Below, in pieces: positions 1 through 9,071 of a stretch of DNA of 64,000 nucleotides. The position numbers were made by a program, and so were the translations under genes. Origin of the DNA: SpSt-333 sp040751955 (GTDB lineage: Bacteria > Bacteroidota > Ignavibacteria > UBA10030 > UBA8401); contig JBFMFY010000001.1 of assembly GCA_040751955.1 (NCBI GenBank), forward strand, positions 102,785 through 166,784. The letters run 5' to 3'. Below the pieces are notes generated by a model. The model saw only the letters and a program-made list of their open reading frames with translations, did not search any database and was not told the DNA's origin. Every line of letters begins with the position of its first letter. Within the stretch, counting starts at the first letter, position 1.

Positions 1-649
1 GCAAGCGCTCGAGTGGGCATTATTGTATCCCGATCTTGTCGAATCGATCATTCCGATTGCAACATCCGCGCAACATTCTGCGTGGAGTATCGGATTGAAC
101 GATATCGCCCGACAGGCAATTATGAACGATCCTGATTGGCGTGCCGGCAATTATTACGACTTCGGTCAGCCGCAAAAGGGATTATCACTCGCCCGGCAGA
201 TCGCCATGGTCTCGTACAGAAGTGAGAAAGAATTCAAACATCGATTCGGACGTGAACGTCAGAAAAAAAACGGCACTCCGGCAACGTACCATTTTGAACC
301 AGACAATCTATTTCAAGTAGAAAGCTACCTCCGCTATCAGGGAAAGAAACTAGTGGAACGGTTTGATGCCAACACGTACATCTACATCAGCCGTGCGATG
401 GATTTGCACGATATTACAATCGGACGCGGAACGCTGCCTGAAGTGCTCGGTTCTATTGCTGTTCCCACACTCAATATCGGTATCGATTCTGATATTCTCT
501 ATCCCGTGAGAGAACAAAAAGAAATTGCGCAGTACATCCCCCGCTCAACATATAAAGAGATCCCATCTCCGTACGGCCATGATGCATTTTTAATTGAATT
601 TGATCAGATGGCACACCACGTTCGGGCATTTCTTTTTCAATTAAATTAA
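1..649 (+). CDS. metX: Homoserine O-acetyltransferase, C-terminal part (5' end outside window)
   Basis: This is the C-terminal part of an alpha/beta-hydrolase-fold acetyltransferase that activates homoserine with acetyl-CoA for methionine synthesis. The frame is open from base 2 (QALEWALLYPD...), so the TTG at 23 is internal and the gene begins before the window. The MetX-like QALEWA..YPD segment leads into a lid region (YRSEKEFKHRFGR, FQVESYLRYQGKK). The catalytic Asp is in GIDSDILYP and the catalytic His in YGHDAFL. The nucleophilic Ser lies upstream of the window. Because the N-terminus is missing, a related serine or succinyl-transferring member cannot be excluded. No clear terminator follows in the 109 bases before the next gene. 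Confidence 0.88.
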   Translation, partial: QALEWALLYPDLVESIIPIATSAQHSAWSIGLNDIARQAIMNDPDWRAGNYYDFGQPQKGLSLARQIAMVSYRSEKEFKHRFGRERQKKNGTPATYHFEPDNLFQVESYLRYQGKKLVERFDANTYIYISRAMDLHDITIGRGTLPEVLGSIAVPTLNIGIDSDILYPVREQKEIAQYIPRSTYKEIPSPYGHDAFLIEFDQMAHHVRAFLFQLN

Positions 650-695
650 CCCGATTGTGCTCTCGTCGAAAAAGCCCTTTTCCCTATTAATTTAC

Positions 696-724
696 TTGAC
701 ATTTTAGCAGCTCTTAATTAAACT
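696..724 (+). promoter_or_regulatory. Candidate promoter for the T9SS cargo gene
   Basis: TTGACA at 696-701, a 17-base spacer, then TAAACT at 719-724 (4 of 6 matches to TATAAT). It lies 35 bases before the ATG at 759, inside the only gap between metX and this gene. This is a sigma70-like reading, not the TAnnTTTG form seen elsewhere in the window. Confidence 0.4.
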
Positions 725-758
725 TCTCGAGACAATAACTCATTTTAGGGGAGGTGTA

Positions 759-2045
759 ATGAAAAAAATATTATTCCAGGTAAGTTTTTTGATGTTGTTA
801 ATAGTTTCATCTTTAGTTGGAACTACGACGAGTTCAACTACAAGAGCTGTGGATATAAATGGAAACATAGCTGGTCAAAAGTCTGCAACAAATGGAACAA
901 ACGGTTCATCTTGGGAAAATGATGAAGCTTTTTCAGGTAACGATGGAGTAGTGATGTATCTAACTTGGGACGATACCAATCTCTATGTAGGTTGGGAGGG
1001 TGGTGATGCATCGCAACAGCATATTGTATGGATCGATATCGATCCACAAGTAACGCCTACCAATGGTACCGGCAGCACATCGACATTTTCTTATGGAGGA
1101 ATTACTGCAACATTACCGTTCACAGGAAATTTTTTTGCAAATATACAATCGTCATATAATGAATACCGAACTAACACAACAGGAACATGGTCAGGTGGTA
1201 CTTCGGCTGAGTTAACTGTTTCGAATACCAATTCAAATGATATAGAAGTTATTATTCCATGGTCTAAACTAGGTGGTAAACCAAGCAAAATATATATTCT
1301 TTCCTATATCAATGATCCTAGTGGAGGAGGTAGCGATGGATATGTTTACGGTGGTTCTCCTACAACTGTATCGAGCGGCGATTTTGATGGCGGAATGTCT
1401 ATTGGTGCGTCAAATACGTGGTTTGCTGCCAATGTAACTTCTGGCATTGCTCCGTTTTCGGATCAGGGCGGGCTTCTCCCTGTCGAACTCACGACTTTTT
1501 CCGTGAATACTATCGGTAAAAATGTTCACTTACAATGGAGCACCGCAACAGAAACTAATAATGCCGGTTTTGAAATCGAGCGTCAGGATCAAACTTCGAA
1601 TGCCTGGCATAAGATTGCATTTATTGAAGGACACGGAACGACCAGTTCTCCCAAATCATACTCATATGTCGATTCAAAAGTCTCCGCTGGAAAATTTTTA
1701 TACCGGTTGAAGCAGATCGATCGCGATGGAAAATTTGAATACAGCAATACGGTTGAATCTAATGTGGGACTGACTGCTGAAGATTTTCATCTATCGCAGA
1801 ATTATCCAAATCCGTTCAATCCTTTAACAATAATCCAATTTGCAGTACCGTTGAGTGAATTTGTCTCACTGAAGGTGTACAATGCACTCGGACAGGAAAT
1901 GAAGACCCTTTTCAATGGCATAGCGGAGGGGAACACGTTACATAAAGTTGAATTCGATGGTTCGTCGTTACCAAGTGGTGTTTATTTCTATGCGCTGAAA
2001 ACAAAAGAGCGTAATGATGTAAAGAAACTGTTGTTACTAAAATAG
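759..2045 (+). CDS. Secreted protein with type IX secretion C-terminal sorting domain
   Basis: Predicted exported protein of 428 residues. Residues 1-30 form a signal peptide (MKK, then a hydrophobic stretch ending near TTRA). Residues about 30-230 resemble a carbohydrate-binding or DOMON-like beta-sandwich (SSWENDEAFSGNDG, YLTWDDTNLYVGWEGGD). Residues about 245-335 are an Fn3-like module common in T9SS cargo (LPVELTTFSV, NNAGFEIERQ). The last 80 residues match the type A T9SS sorting domain: LSQNYPNPFNP, then YNALGQE and LPSGVYFYALK. Known for the family: this domain is cleaved at the outer membrane and the protein is surface-attached or released. GAGG at 751-754 precedes the ATG. The gene is monocistronic, with its own promoter candidate and terminator. 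Ligand unknown. Confidence 0.85.
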   Translation: MKKILFQVSFLMLLIVSSLVGTTTSSTTRAVDINGNIAGQKSATNGTNGSSWENDEAFSGNDGVVMYLTWDDTNLYVGWEGGDASQQHIVWIDIDPQVTPTNGTGSTSTFSYGGITATLPFTGNFFANIQSSYNEYRTNTTGTWSGGTSAELTVSNTNSNDIEVIIPWSKLGGKPSKIYILSYINDPSGGGSDGYVYGGSPTTVSSGDFDGGMSIGASNTWFAANVTSGIAPFSDQGGLLPVELTTFSVNTIGKNVHLQWSTATETNNAGFEIERQDQTSNAWHKIAFIEGHGTTSSPKSYSYVDSKVSAGKFLYRLKQIDRDGKFEYSNTVESNVGLTAEDFHLSQNYPNPFNPLTIIQFAVPLSEFVSLKVYNALGQEMKTLFNGIAEGNTLHKVEFDGSSLPSGVYFYALKTKERNDVKKLLLLK

Positions 2046-2064
2046 CAGTTTTTCAGTTCACGGC

Positions 2065-2096
2065 AAAAAATCCCGCTTCTCGCGGGATTTTTTTTG
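2065..2096 (+). terminator. Rho-independent terminator after the T9SS cargo gene
   Basis: Stem AATCCCGC/GCGGGATT with loop TTCTC, preceded by an A run and followed by eight or nine T. It starts 20 bases after the stop codon at 2045. Confidence 0.85.
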
Positions 2097-2146
2097 TCCA
2101 TTAACTTTTGTATTTTGTTAATAAATACTGAAAGCACATCTCTTCA

Positions 2147-3463
2147 ATGCCCAATCCTTTAATTGCCATTGTCGGCCGTCCCAACGTCGGAAAATCAACC
2201 CTCTTCAACAGAATTATCGGGGCACAGCACGCCATTGTGCATGACGAACCCGGCGTCACACGCGACCGTCATTACGGGCTTGCAGAATGGACCGGAAAAA
2301 AATTCATGCTGATCGATACGGGTGGGTTCGTTCCGGACTCCGACGAGGTTTTCGAAAAAGCGATTCGGGAACAATCGCAAGTTGCGATTGAAGAAGCTGA
2401 TAAAATTATCTTTGTCGTTGACGGAAAAGATGGAATGACACCGATTGACCGGGAGATCGCACAAATTCTCCGCAAGGCGAATAAGAAGGTGCACCTCGTT
2501 GTCAACAAAATTGATTCTCCCCGCGATGAACATTCGGCTGCACAGTTTCATAAACTCGGTTTTGCAGATCCGTACTCACTCGCTGCGCTTGGCGGGAGGA
2601 AGATCGGCGACTTTCTTGATCTTATCACAGCCGAATTTCCGAAAGTACAGGATGACGATGATCTCGATACGCAATTAAAGATTGCTATCATCGGTAAACC
2701 GAATGTCGGAAAATCTTCCCTTGTCAATGCAATTCTCGGGAAAGAACGCTCGATTGTGACCCCGATTGCCGGTACAACACGTGATCCTATCGACTCTACC
2801 TTCACATATGCCGGAGAAGAAATCCTGTTGGTTGATACTGCCGGATTGATGCGGAAAAGTAAGATCAGGCAGAGTGTCGATTTTTTCTCAACAATCAGGA
2901 CACTTAAAGCGATCGATCGTTGTAATCTTGCCATCGTTCTTTTCGACGCTTCCACGCCGCTTGAAAAGCAGGATCTTCGCATCGTTCAAACAGCAGTGGA
3001 AAAAAATATCAGTGTGATTATTGCTGTGAACAAATGGGACGTTGTCGAAAAAGAGACCAATACGACGAAAGAGTACGAGCAGATACTTCGGAGTAAACTC
3101 CGAACGTATGATTATATTCCTCTAATCTTCATTTCTGCAAAAACGAAGCAGCGGATTTTCAAAGCGATTGATCTCGCGAAGCAGATTCATGCAAACCGTG
3201 GGATGCGCATACCGACAAGTTCATTGAACGAATCTCTTCTGGCGGATATCAAACATTATCCCCCTTCATCAAAAACCGGCAAAGATATAAAACTGAATTA
3301 TGTCACGCAGGTGAAGTCATCACCACCGGTGTTTGCGTTCTTTGCAAATGAACCGCAAATGGTTTCGGAAGTGTATAAGCGGTACCTTGAGAACAGGATT
3401 CGCCACCATTACGGCTTTCATGGAGTTCCGCTGACATTGGTATTCAAGAAGAAAAGAAAATGA
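2147..3463 (+). CDS. der: Ribosome-associated GTPase Der (EngA)
   Basis: Essential tandem-GTPase needed for 50S subunit assembly. At 438 residues it has the family's usual length. The first G domain has its P-loop GRPNVGKST at residues 10-18, and DTGG serves as G3. The second has GKPNVGKSS at about 183-191 and DTAGL near 230. NKxD motifs are present in both (NKID, NKWD). The last ~110 residues form the KH-like RNA-binding domain. The start is fixed by MPNPLIAIVGRP, directly before the first P-loop. It is the first gene of a long overlapping run; its stop overlaps the next start by 4 bases (ATGA). Confidence 0.97.
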   Translation: MPNPLIAIVGRPNVGKSTLFNRIIGAQHAIVHDEPGVTRDRHYGLAEWTGKKFMLIDTGGFVPDSDEVFEKAIREQSQVAIEEADKIIFVVDGKDGMTPIDREIAQILRKANKKVHLVVNKIDSPRDEHSAAQFHKLGFADPYSLAALGGRKIGDFLDLITAEFPKVQDDDDLDTQLKIAIIGKPNVGKSSLVNAILGKERSIVTPIAGTTRDPIDSTFTYAGEEILLVDTAGLMRKSKIRQSVDFFSTIRTLKAIDRCNLAIVLFDASTPLEKQDLRIVQTAVEKNISVIIAVNKWDVVEKETNTTKEYEQILRSKLRTYDYIPLIFISAKTKQRIFKAIDLAKQIHANRGMRIPTSSLNESLLADIKHYPPSSKTGKDIKLNYVTQVKSSPPVFAFFANEPQMVSEVYKRYLENRIRHHYGFHGVPLTLVFKKKRK

Positions 3464-4833
3464 AACGACGCATCGTCATTATAGGCGGGGTTGCCGCCGG
3501 ACCCAGTGCCGCAGCAAAGGCAAAGAGAGTCAACCCCGACGCGGATGTTGTTTTGTACGAGTCGGGAGAACATATTTCGTACGGCGTGTGCGAAATTCCA
3601 TACTATATCTCCGGCGAAGTTACTGATGCAAAAAAGCTGGAAGTTTTTACTCCGGAACGGCTGCAAAAAGAGAAGGGAGTTGTAGTTCACACGCAGCATC
3701 TGGTTGAAGAGATCGTTCCGTCCAAGAGGGAAGTTACAATCAAGAATCTTGTCTCCGGAATTTCATTCATCGACTCTTATGATAAACTGATCATTGCAAC
3801 GGGGAATATTTCAAAGAAATTGAATATAGATGGTGAGAACGCACGAAACGTTTTCCATATTAAGACACTCTCCGGAGCGCATAATCTTTTTAAGTTTATC
3901 AAGGAAGAACATCCCCGCTCTGCAACAATCATCGGCGCCGGTTTTATCGGACTCGAAATGGCTGATGCCTTATTGAAAAGAGGAATGGATGTCACTGTTG
4001 TTCAACGCTCCTTAGCACCGCTTTCAATAACACCTCCTGAGATTCAGAAAATAATTCTTGCAGAACTCAACTCCCATCACATAGAATTTATTCCTGATGC
4101 AACAGTGGAGTGGTTTGGAATCGGCGCGAAACAAAATGTTGTTGCCGTCGGTCTCAAAAACAGAACTATTGATACCGATCTTGTTATCGTTGCTGTCGGA
4201 GTTGAACCGAACTCTTCGCTTGCAAAAGAATGTGGCATTCATATCGGAAATTTCGGCGGTATCCTTACCGGCGAACGGATGAATGCATTGGGAGCCGACA
4301 ATGTGTATGCGGCTGGCGACTGTTGCGAAGTGAAAAACATCGTGACAAAAAAACCATTCTATCTTTCTCTCGCGATGACAGCAAGTAAAACCGGCTGGGT
4401 TGCAGGTGAAAACGCAGCGGGAGGAAATGCACAATTCAAAGGAACAATACGAGCAATCGGACTGCGTGTTTGTGAAGTAGAAGTCGCTCAGGTCGGACTA
4501 ACACCTGCGGAAGCAAAAGCAGCGGGATTCGATGTCGTTACTTCAACAATCATTTCCAACTCCCGCATCGGATTTATGCCGGGGAATTCACAATTGACGA
4601 TAACGACACTTGTGGATAAGAAAAGCGGCAAACTGATCGGTGCATCTATTGCCGGCAAAGATGGTGCCGTTCAGCGTGCAAATATTTTTTCCGTTGCCAT
4701 TCGCCACGGAATGACTCCACGCGACATTTCTGAATTTGATCTAATTTATGCCCCGCCGTTTGCGCCGTTGTGGGATGGAGTTGTAATGAGCGGTATTCAA
4801 CTTGATAAATTATTTAAAGGGGAGTACTCATGA
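3460..4833 (+). CDS. CoA-disulfide reductase / NAD(P)H oxidase-like flavoprotein
   Basis: A 457-residue member of the single-cysteine pyridine-nucleotide disulfide reductase family (CoA-disulfide reductase, NADH oxidase, NADH peroxidase). FAD-binding: IIGGVAAGPSAA at residues 7-18. The redox Cys is C44 in SYGVCEIPYY, matching Cys43 of CoA-disulfide reductases. NAD(P)H-binding: IIGAGFIGLEMA near 150. A second FAD motif is NVYAAGDCCEV near 285, followed by a dimerisation domain. It overlaps der and upp by 4 bases each, so it is probably co-translated. Substrate (CoA disulfide, polysulfide, oxygen or peroxide) cannot be told from sequence; the extra Cys beside AAGDCC is notable. Confidence 0.85.
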   Translation: MKRRIVIIGGVAAGPSAAAKAKRVNPDADVVLYESGEHISYGVCEIPYYISGEVTDAKKLEVFTPERLQKEKGVVVHTQHLVEEIVPSKREVTIKNLVSGISFIDSYDKLIIATGNISKKLNIDGENARNVFHIKTLSGAHNLFKFIKEEHPRSATIIGAGFIGLEMADALLKRGMDVTVVQRSLAPLSITPPEIQKIILAELNSHHIEFIPDATVEWFGIGAKQNVVAVGLKNRTIDTDLVIVAVGVEPNSSLAKECGIHIGNFGGILTGERMNALGADNVYAAGDCCEVKNIVTKKPFYLSLAMTASKTGWVAGENAAGGNAQFKGTIRAIGLRVCEVEVAQVGLTPAEAKAAGFDVVTSTIISNSRIGFMPGNSQLTITTLVDKKSGKLIGASIAGKDGAVQRANIFSVAIRHGMTPRDISEFDLIYAPPFAPLWDGVVMSGIQLDKLFKGEYS

Positions 4834-5456
4834 AAAACCTGACTGTCATCAACCACCCGCTTGTGCAGCGCGATGTATCGATCTTGCGGGACAAGAATAC
4901 ACCGAACCACCTTTTTAGAAACGTCCTATCCAGAATTGCAGGGATGATGGCATTTGAAGTGACGCATGATTTTCAGGTCGATCAGTATTCGCTTCAAACA
5001 CCGCTGGAGAAGACAAAAGGATATAAATTAAAAAATGATATTGTCATTGTACCAATCCTCCGCGCTGGATTAGGGATGGTGGAAGGATTTATGAATGTGC
5101 TTCCCGAGGCACGCGTCGGACATGTCGGATTATACCGAGATGAAGAAACGCTCGAACCGGTTGATTATTATTCCAAATTTCCCAAGACACTTTCCAAAAG
5201 TTTGGTGCTGTTGATTGATCCGATGCTGGCAACAGGCGGCAGCGCGAAAGCGGCATTGACATTTCTCAAGAAGAAGGGAGCAAAGAATATCCGTTTGGTG
5301 TGTCTGGTCGCTTCTCCTGCCGGTGTGAAGATTGTAGAAAAAAATCATCCCGATGTTCATGTCTTCTGCGCAGTGGTCGATCGGGGATTGAATGATAGAG
5401 GATATATTTTGCCCGGACTCGGCGATGCCGGCGACCGTGTCTTTGGTACGGAGTGA
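4830..5456 (+). CDS. upp: Uracil phosphoribosyltransferase
   Basis: Salvages uracil to UMP using PRPP. 208 residues, normal for the family. Visible motifs: MKNLTVINHPLVQRDVSILRD... at the N-terminus, VPILRAGLGM at about 74, and the PRPP-binding loop DPMLATGGSAKAA at about 131-143. The uracil-binding C-terminus has GLNDRGYILPGLGDAGDR. GGGGAG at 4818-4823 gives a good ribosome binding site. It overlaps the flavoprotein gene upstream and the TPR-like gene downstream by 4 bases. Confidence 0.96.
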   Translation: MKNLTVINHPLVQRDVSILRDKNTPNHLFRNVLSRIAGMMAFEVTHDFQVDQYSLQTPLEKTKGYKLKNDIVIVPILRAGLGMVEGFMNVLPEARVGHVGLYRDEETLEPVDYYSKFPKTLSKSLVLLIDPMLATGGSAKAALTFLKKKGAKNIRLVCLVASPAGVKIVEKNHPDVHVFCAVVDRGLNDRGYILPGLGDAGDRVFGTE

Positions 5457-6451
5457 GTGTGAAGTTGTTGGTTGGAATCATATTCCTTCTTCCGGCATGC
5501 TACGGGCAAATTCTTCAAGAGAAGCGTTTGCACGAATTGTTACTTCGGGGCATTCATTACACGCTCAGTCAGCACTATGATTCTGCCGAGACGACGTTTC
5601 ACACGATGATAAAAGAATTCCCGCAGCATCCCAGCGGATACTTGTATCTTGCCGGTATGTTTCAGGCAAAGTACACTGATTACGGCGACCGTTTCAATGA
5701 AGCGCAGTATGATTCGCTCTTAAACGAAGCAGAAGAACTGGCGGAACGAATGATCAGTACAAAAGAAACAACTGCGTGGGGATATTTTTATTCCGGTATG
5801 GCAGATGCTTTTCGTTCCTACACTGCCTCGGAGAGCGGCAGCCTTCCCAGCGGCTTCTACTATGGTATCAGTGCCGGCAATGCGCTGGAAAAATGTCTTG
5901 AAATGGATTCAACATTCACCGAAGCGAAGAACATCCTCGGTTCATATTATTTCTGGCGGAGCAAATTGGCGTGGATTCCATTTGTTTCCGATAGAACGGA
6001 CGAGGGAATCAGCATGATAAAGGAAGCATTTTTTCATCCGTACGAAAAACATCTTGCATCGCATAATCTGATGCTTATCTTTATAGATGAGAAACGATTT
6101 TCAGAAGCAGAATACTACGGTATGCAGATGCTGAAGGAATATCCGGAGAATCGCTCATACTTGTGGATTATGATGACTCTGTACGAGCAGTGGGGAAAGC
6201 AGGAAAGTCTAAAAAGAATAGTCGATCGTCTTCTGGAAAGTACTTTGAATGCGCCTGTTATTAATAGATACACGGAAGCAACCTGCCGACTTAAACTTGC
6301 ACAGTTTGCAGCAAACCGCAACGATGTGCAAACTGTGAAGTACGAGTGTGAGAAGATTATTGCACTCAAAAAGTATATCGGCAAAACAAAAGGTGACTTA
6401 AAGAAAAAAGTGCGTCAGGCAGAAGACCTTGTAAAGAGCATGGCACAATAA
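5453..6451 (+). CDS. TPR-like exported protein, probable lipoprotein
   Basis: 332 residues, function not known. The N-terminus (MSVKLLVGIIFLLPACYGQ) is a signal peptide. LPAC could be a lipobox with Cys16 as the lipidated residue, or cleavage could follow YG. The mature part is helical and rich in TPR-like spacing (YDSAETTFHTMIKEFPQHPSGYLYLAGMF; FTEAKNILGSYYFWRS; SEAEYYGMQMLKEYPENRSYLWIMM), suggesting four to six repeats. The start is GTG at 5453, overlapping the upp stop; a second GTG at 5459 is possible. It sits between upp and the ppGpp enzyme by overlaps, but nothing ties its function to them. Confidence 0.7.
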   Translation: MSVKLLVGIIFLLPACYGQILQEKRLHELLLRGIHYTLSQHYDSAETTFHTMIKEFPQHPSGYLYLAGMFQAKYTDYGDRFNEAQYDSLLNEAEELAERMISTKETTAWGYFYSGMADAFRSYTASESGSLPSGFYYGISAGNALEKCLEMDSTFTEAKNILGSYYFWRSKLAWIPFVSDRTDEGISMIKEAFFHPYEKHLASHNLMLIFIDEKRFSEAEYYGMQMLKEYPENRSYLWIMMTLYEQWGKQESLKRIVDRLLESTLNAPVINRYTEATCRLKLAQFAANRNDVQTVKYECEKIIALKKYIGKTKGDLKKKVRQAEDLVKSMAQ

Positions 6452-8649
6452 TGCTGCAAGCAAAACATAAAAAGAAACTGGACGATCTGCTCTCGGTATG
6501 TCGCAAGAATCTCCGCAAAGTGAATGAGGAGCTCATTACCAAAGCATTTGAGATGAGTGTGGAAGCGCATAAGCACGACCTGCGGAGTTCAGGCGAACCG
6601 TACTTTGGGCATCCGTTTGAAGTTGCGATGGTTGTTGCGAAAGAGATCGCACTGGATGACGTATCCGTTGCCTGTGCGTTGCTGCATGATGTCGTCGAAG
6701 ATACCGAGGTCACGATTGACGACATCCGCAAAGAATTTGGCGAAACAATTGCAGAAATTGTTGACGGTGCCACGAAGATCAGCAACATCTTTGAAAGCCA
6801 CGAGATCACGCAGGCGGAGAATTATCGGAAACTATTGTTGTCGATGGTCAACGATATCCGCGTTATGATCATCAAGTTTGCCGATCGCCTGCACAATATG
6901 CGCACACTCGAATATCTCCCGCCGGAAAAGCAGCAGCGTATTGCGAAAGAAACTCTCGATATTTACGCGCCGTTCGCCAACCGGTTCGGTCTTGCAAAGA
7001 TCAAATGGGAGCTGGAAGATCTTGCCTTTAAACACCTTCATCGCAAGGAGTACGAAGAAATTGCTCATTCACTGAACTCGAAACGAAGGGAAAGGGAACA
7101 TTACGTCCGCAAGTTTACCGTACCGATTGAAAACAGGCTTCGTCAAGAAGGATTAAAATTCGAGATTGAGGGACGTCCGAAACACCTCTTCAGCATTTAC
7201 AACAAAATGGTGAAACGGAACAAACCCCTCGACGAAATTTACGATATGTTCGCGGTTCGCATCGTACTGTACACGGACGACAACAACGAATGCTTTACGG
7301 TGTACGGCATCGTATCCGAAATTTACAAACCGATCCCGGAAAGGTTCAAGAACTACATTTCTATTCCGAAAAAGAACGGATACCAATCATTGCACACAAC
7401 CGTCGTCGGTCCCGAAGGGAAAATGGTTGAAGTGCAGATACGCACGCGTCACATGCATGAGGTTGCCGAACGGGGTGTCGCAGCGCATTGGTACTACAAG
7501 GAGAATGGTTCGCAGGCTCCGCTCGATAAGGAATTGGAAAACTGGATTAACTGGGTGCGCGAAATCTTCGAACAGAAGCAAGGAGAAGATGTTTCGCCGA
7601 AAGAACTGATCGAAAGTTTCAAACTCAATCTCTATCAAGATGAAATTTACGTTTTCACCCCTAAAGGTGATTTAAAAATCCTTCCTAAAAACGCTACCGC
7701 CATTGATTTTGCGTTCGAGATACATTCTGACGTCGGTTTCCACACCATCGGCGCAAAAGTGAACGGCAGGATCGTTCCGCTTAACACCATTCTGCGCAGC
7801 GGCGATCAGGTGGAAATCATTACATCCAAAAAACAGATCCCGAATCGCGATTGGGAAAAATTTGCTATCACTCACAAAGCAAAGGCGCACATTCGCCGGT
7901 ACTTGAAGGAAGAAGAACGAAAATTGATCGATGCAGGGAGAGAGATCTGGGAAAAGAAGATAAAAAAAGCGAAACTGCACGTCAATGATGATGAGTTGAC
8001 AGAATTCGTACACACGAAAAAGTTTGACAACCTCCAGGCGTTTTATCTGGCAATTAAGAACGACGTGGTTGATGCCGATATCGTCATCGCTGAATTGAGC
8101 GACAGATCGAAAAATCCGCAGGGAGAAACGAAACAGGAAGCGAATGTTTCTTCTGATTCAATCTTTAACAAGTTTGTCGATACAGCGCGGAGCATTACAA
8201 GCGGTATCTCTATTTTTGGAACGAAAGGAAATCTTCTCTACGCCTATGCGAAGTGTTGCAATCCTATCCCCGGCGATGAGATCGTCGGCTATGTGACGAC
8301 AGGAGAGGGAATCAAGATTCATAGGAAGAATTGTAAGAACGTACAATCGATGCTGAACAACGGAGAAGAAAGAATCGTCCATGTCGAGTGGCCCGAATCG
8401 ACCGCAAGTGATTTTATAGCCGGCATCAGAATTTCGGGAGACGACAGAAACGGCTTGCTGAACGACGTGACAAATGCGATTTCGAATTATGAAAATACGA
8501 ATATCCGGTCTGTGAATATCAATACGAAAGACTCGTTGTTCGACGGACAGTTTGTTGTTTATGTAAAAAATATTACCCATCTCAACAATATCATCGAGCG
8601 GTTGCGACGGCTGAAAAGCGTAACAAAAGTGGAGAGATTTGATGAATGA
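6451..8649 (+). CDS. rsh: Bifunctional (p)ppGpp synthetase/hydrolase (Rsh, RelA/SpoT family)
   Basis: Long Rsh alarmone enzyme, 732 residues. The HD hydrolase domain is intact: HPFEVA near 54 and LLHDVVEDT near 77-85. The synthetase domain has the G-loop region EGRPKHLFSIYNKM near 247 and NGYQSLHTT and EVQIRTRHMHEVAE near 310-340. Then come TGS (IYVFTPKGDLKILPKNATAIDF, about 397-420), a zinc-finger/helical part with CCNPIPGDEIVG, and a C-terminal ACT domain (about 655-730). The motif that is RFKD in bifunctional enzymes and ExDD in RelA reads RFKN here, still closer to the bifunctional type. It starts on the last base of the previous gene's stop (TAATG). Confidence 0.95.
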   Translation: MLQAKHKKKLDDLLSVCRKNLRKVNEELITKAFEMSVEAHKHDLRSSGEPYFGHPFEVAMVVAKEIALDDVSVACALLHDVVEDTEVTIDDIRKEFGETIAEIVDGATKISNIFESHEITQAENYRKLLLSMVNDIRVMIIKFADRLHNMRTLEYLPPEKQQRIAKETLDIYAPFANRFGLAKIKWELEDLAFKHLHRKEYEEIAHSLNSKRREREHYVRKFTVPIENRLRQEGLKFEIEGRPKHLFSIYNKMVKRNKPLDEIYDMFAVRIVLYTDDNNECFTVYGIVSEIYKPIPERFKNYISIPKKNGYQSLHTTVVGPEGKMVEVQIRTRHMHEVAERGVAAHWYYKENGSQAPLDKELENWINWVREIFEQKQGEDVSPKELIESFKLNLYQDEIYVFTPKGDLKILPKNATAIDFAFEIHSDVGFHTIGAKVNGRIVPLNTILRSGDQVEIITSKKQIPNRDWEKFAITHKAKAHIRRYLKEEERKLIDAGREIWEKKIKKAKLHVNDDELTEFVHTKKFDNLQAFYLAIKNDVVDADIVIAELSDRSKNPQGETKQEANVSSDSIFNKFVDTARSITSGISIFGTKGNLLYAYAKCCNPIPGDEIVGYVTTGEGIKIHRKNCKNVQSMLNNGEERIVHVEWPESTASDFIAGIRISGDDRNGLLNDVTNAISNYENTNIRSVNINTKDSLFDGQFVVYVKNITHLNNIIERLRRLKSVTKVERFDE

Positions 8650-9070
8650 CGACTTCAGCAGAATCTTGGGTGTGGACTACGGTTCGGTGCGGATCGGGTT
8701 GGCGTTAAGCGATCCATTGAGAATTATCGCTCAAGGATTAAAAACGATTCAGAACACTACTCACGCATGGAAAGAAATTGCAGCGATTGTTGAAGAACAT
8801 AATGTATCGTGCATTGTTGTGGGTAAGCCGTTGAATCTTAGCGGCACCGATAGCGCGAAATCGGCGGAAGTGGATGAGTTTGTGAAGAAGTTGAGACAAG
8901 AAACTGCAGCGGATATTGTAATGGTTGATGAACGATTTACCTCTGTGATGGCTCAAAAATCAATCATCCAAATGGGTGCAAGAAAGAAGCAGCGGCAGAA
9001 CAAAGGAAAAATAGATGAAGTGGCGTCGGCGATTTTACTGCAGGGATACTTAGATTCATTGAAACGATAA
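8642..9070 (+). CDS. ruvX: Putative pre-16S rRNA nuclease / Holliday junction resolvase-like YqgF
   Basis: RNase H-fold protein of 142 residues that in other bacteria trims the 5' end of 16S rRNA. The N-terminus reads ILGVDYGSVRIGLALSDP (catalytic Asp in VDYG). VVGKPLNLSGTDS and VDERFTS follow, and the acidic residue near the end lies in KGKIDEVASAILLQGYL. I chose the ATG at 8642, which has GGAGAG at 8631-8636. The in-frame TTG at 8639 would add one residue. It overlaps the Rsh gene by 8 bases and ends 1 base before mtgA. Confidence 0.92.
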   Translation: MNDDFSRILGVDYGSVRIGLALSDPLRIIAQGLKTIQNTTHAWKEIAAIVEEHNVSCIVVGKPLNLSGTDSAKSAEVDEFVKKLRQETAADIVMVDERFTSVMAQKSIIQMGARKKQRQNKGKIDEVASAILLQGYLDSLKR

Positions 9071-9071
9071 T

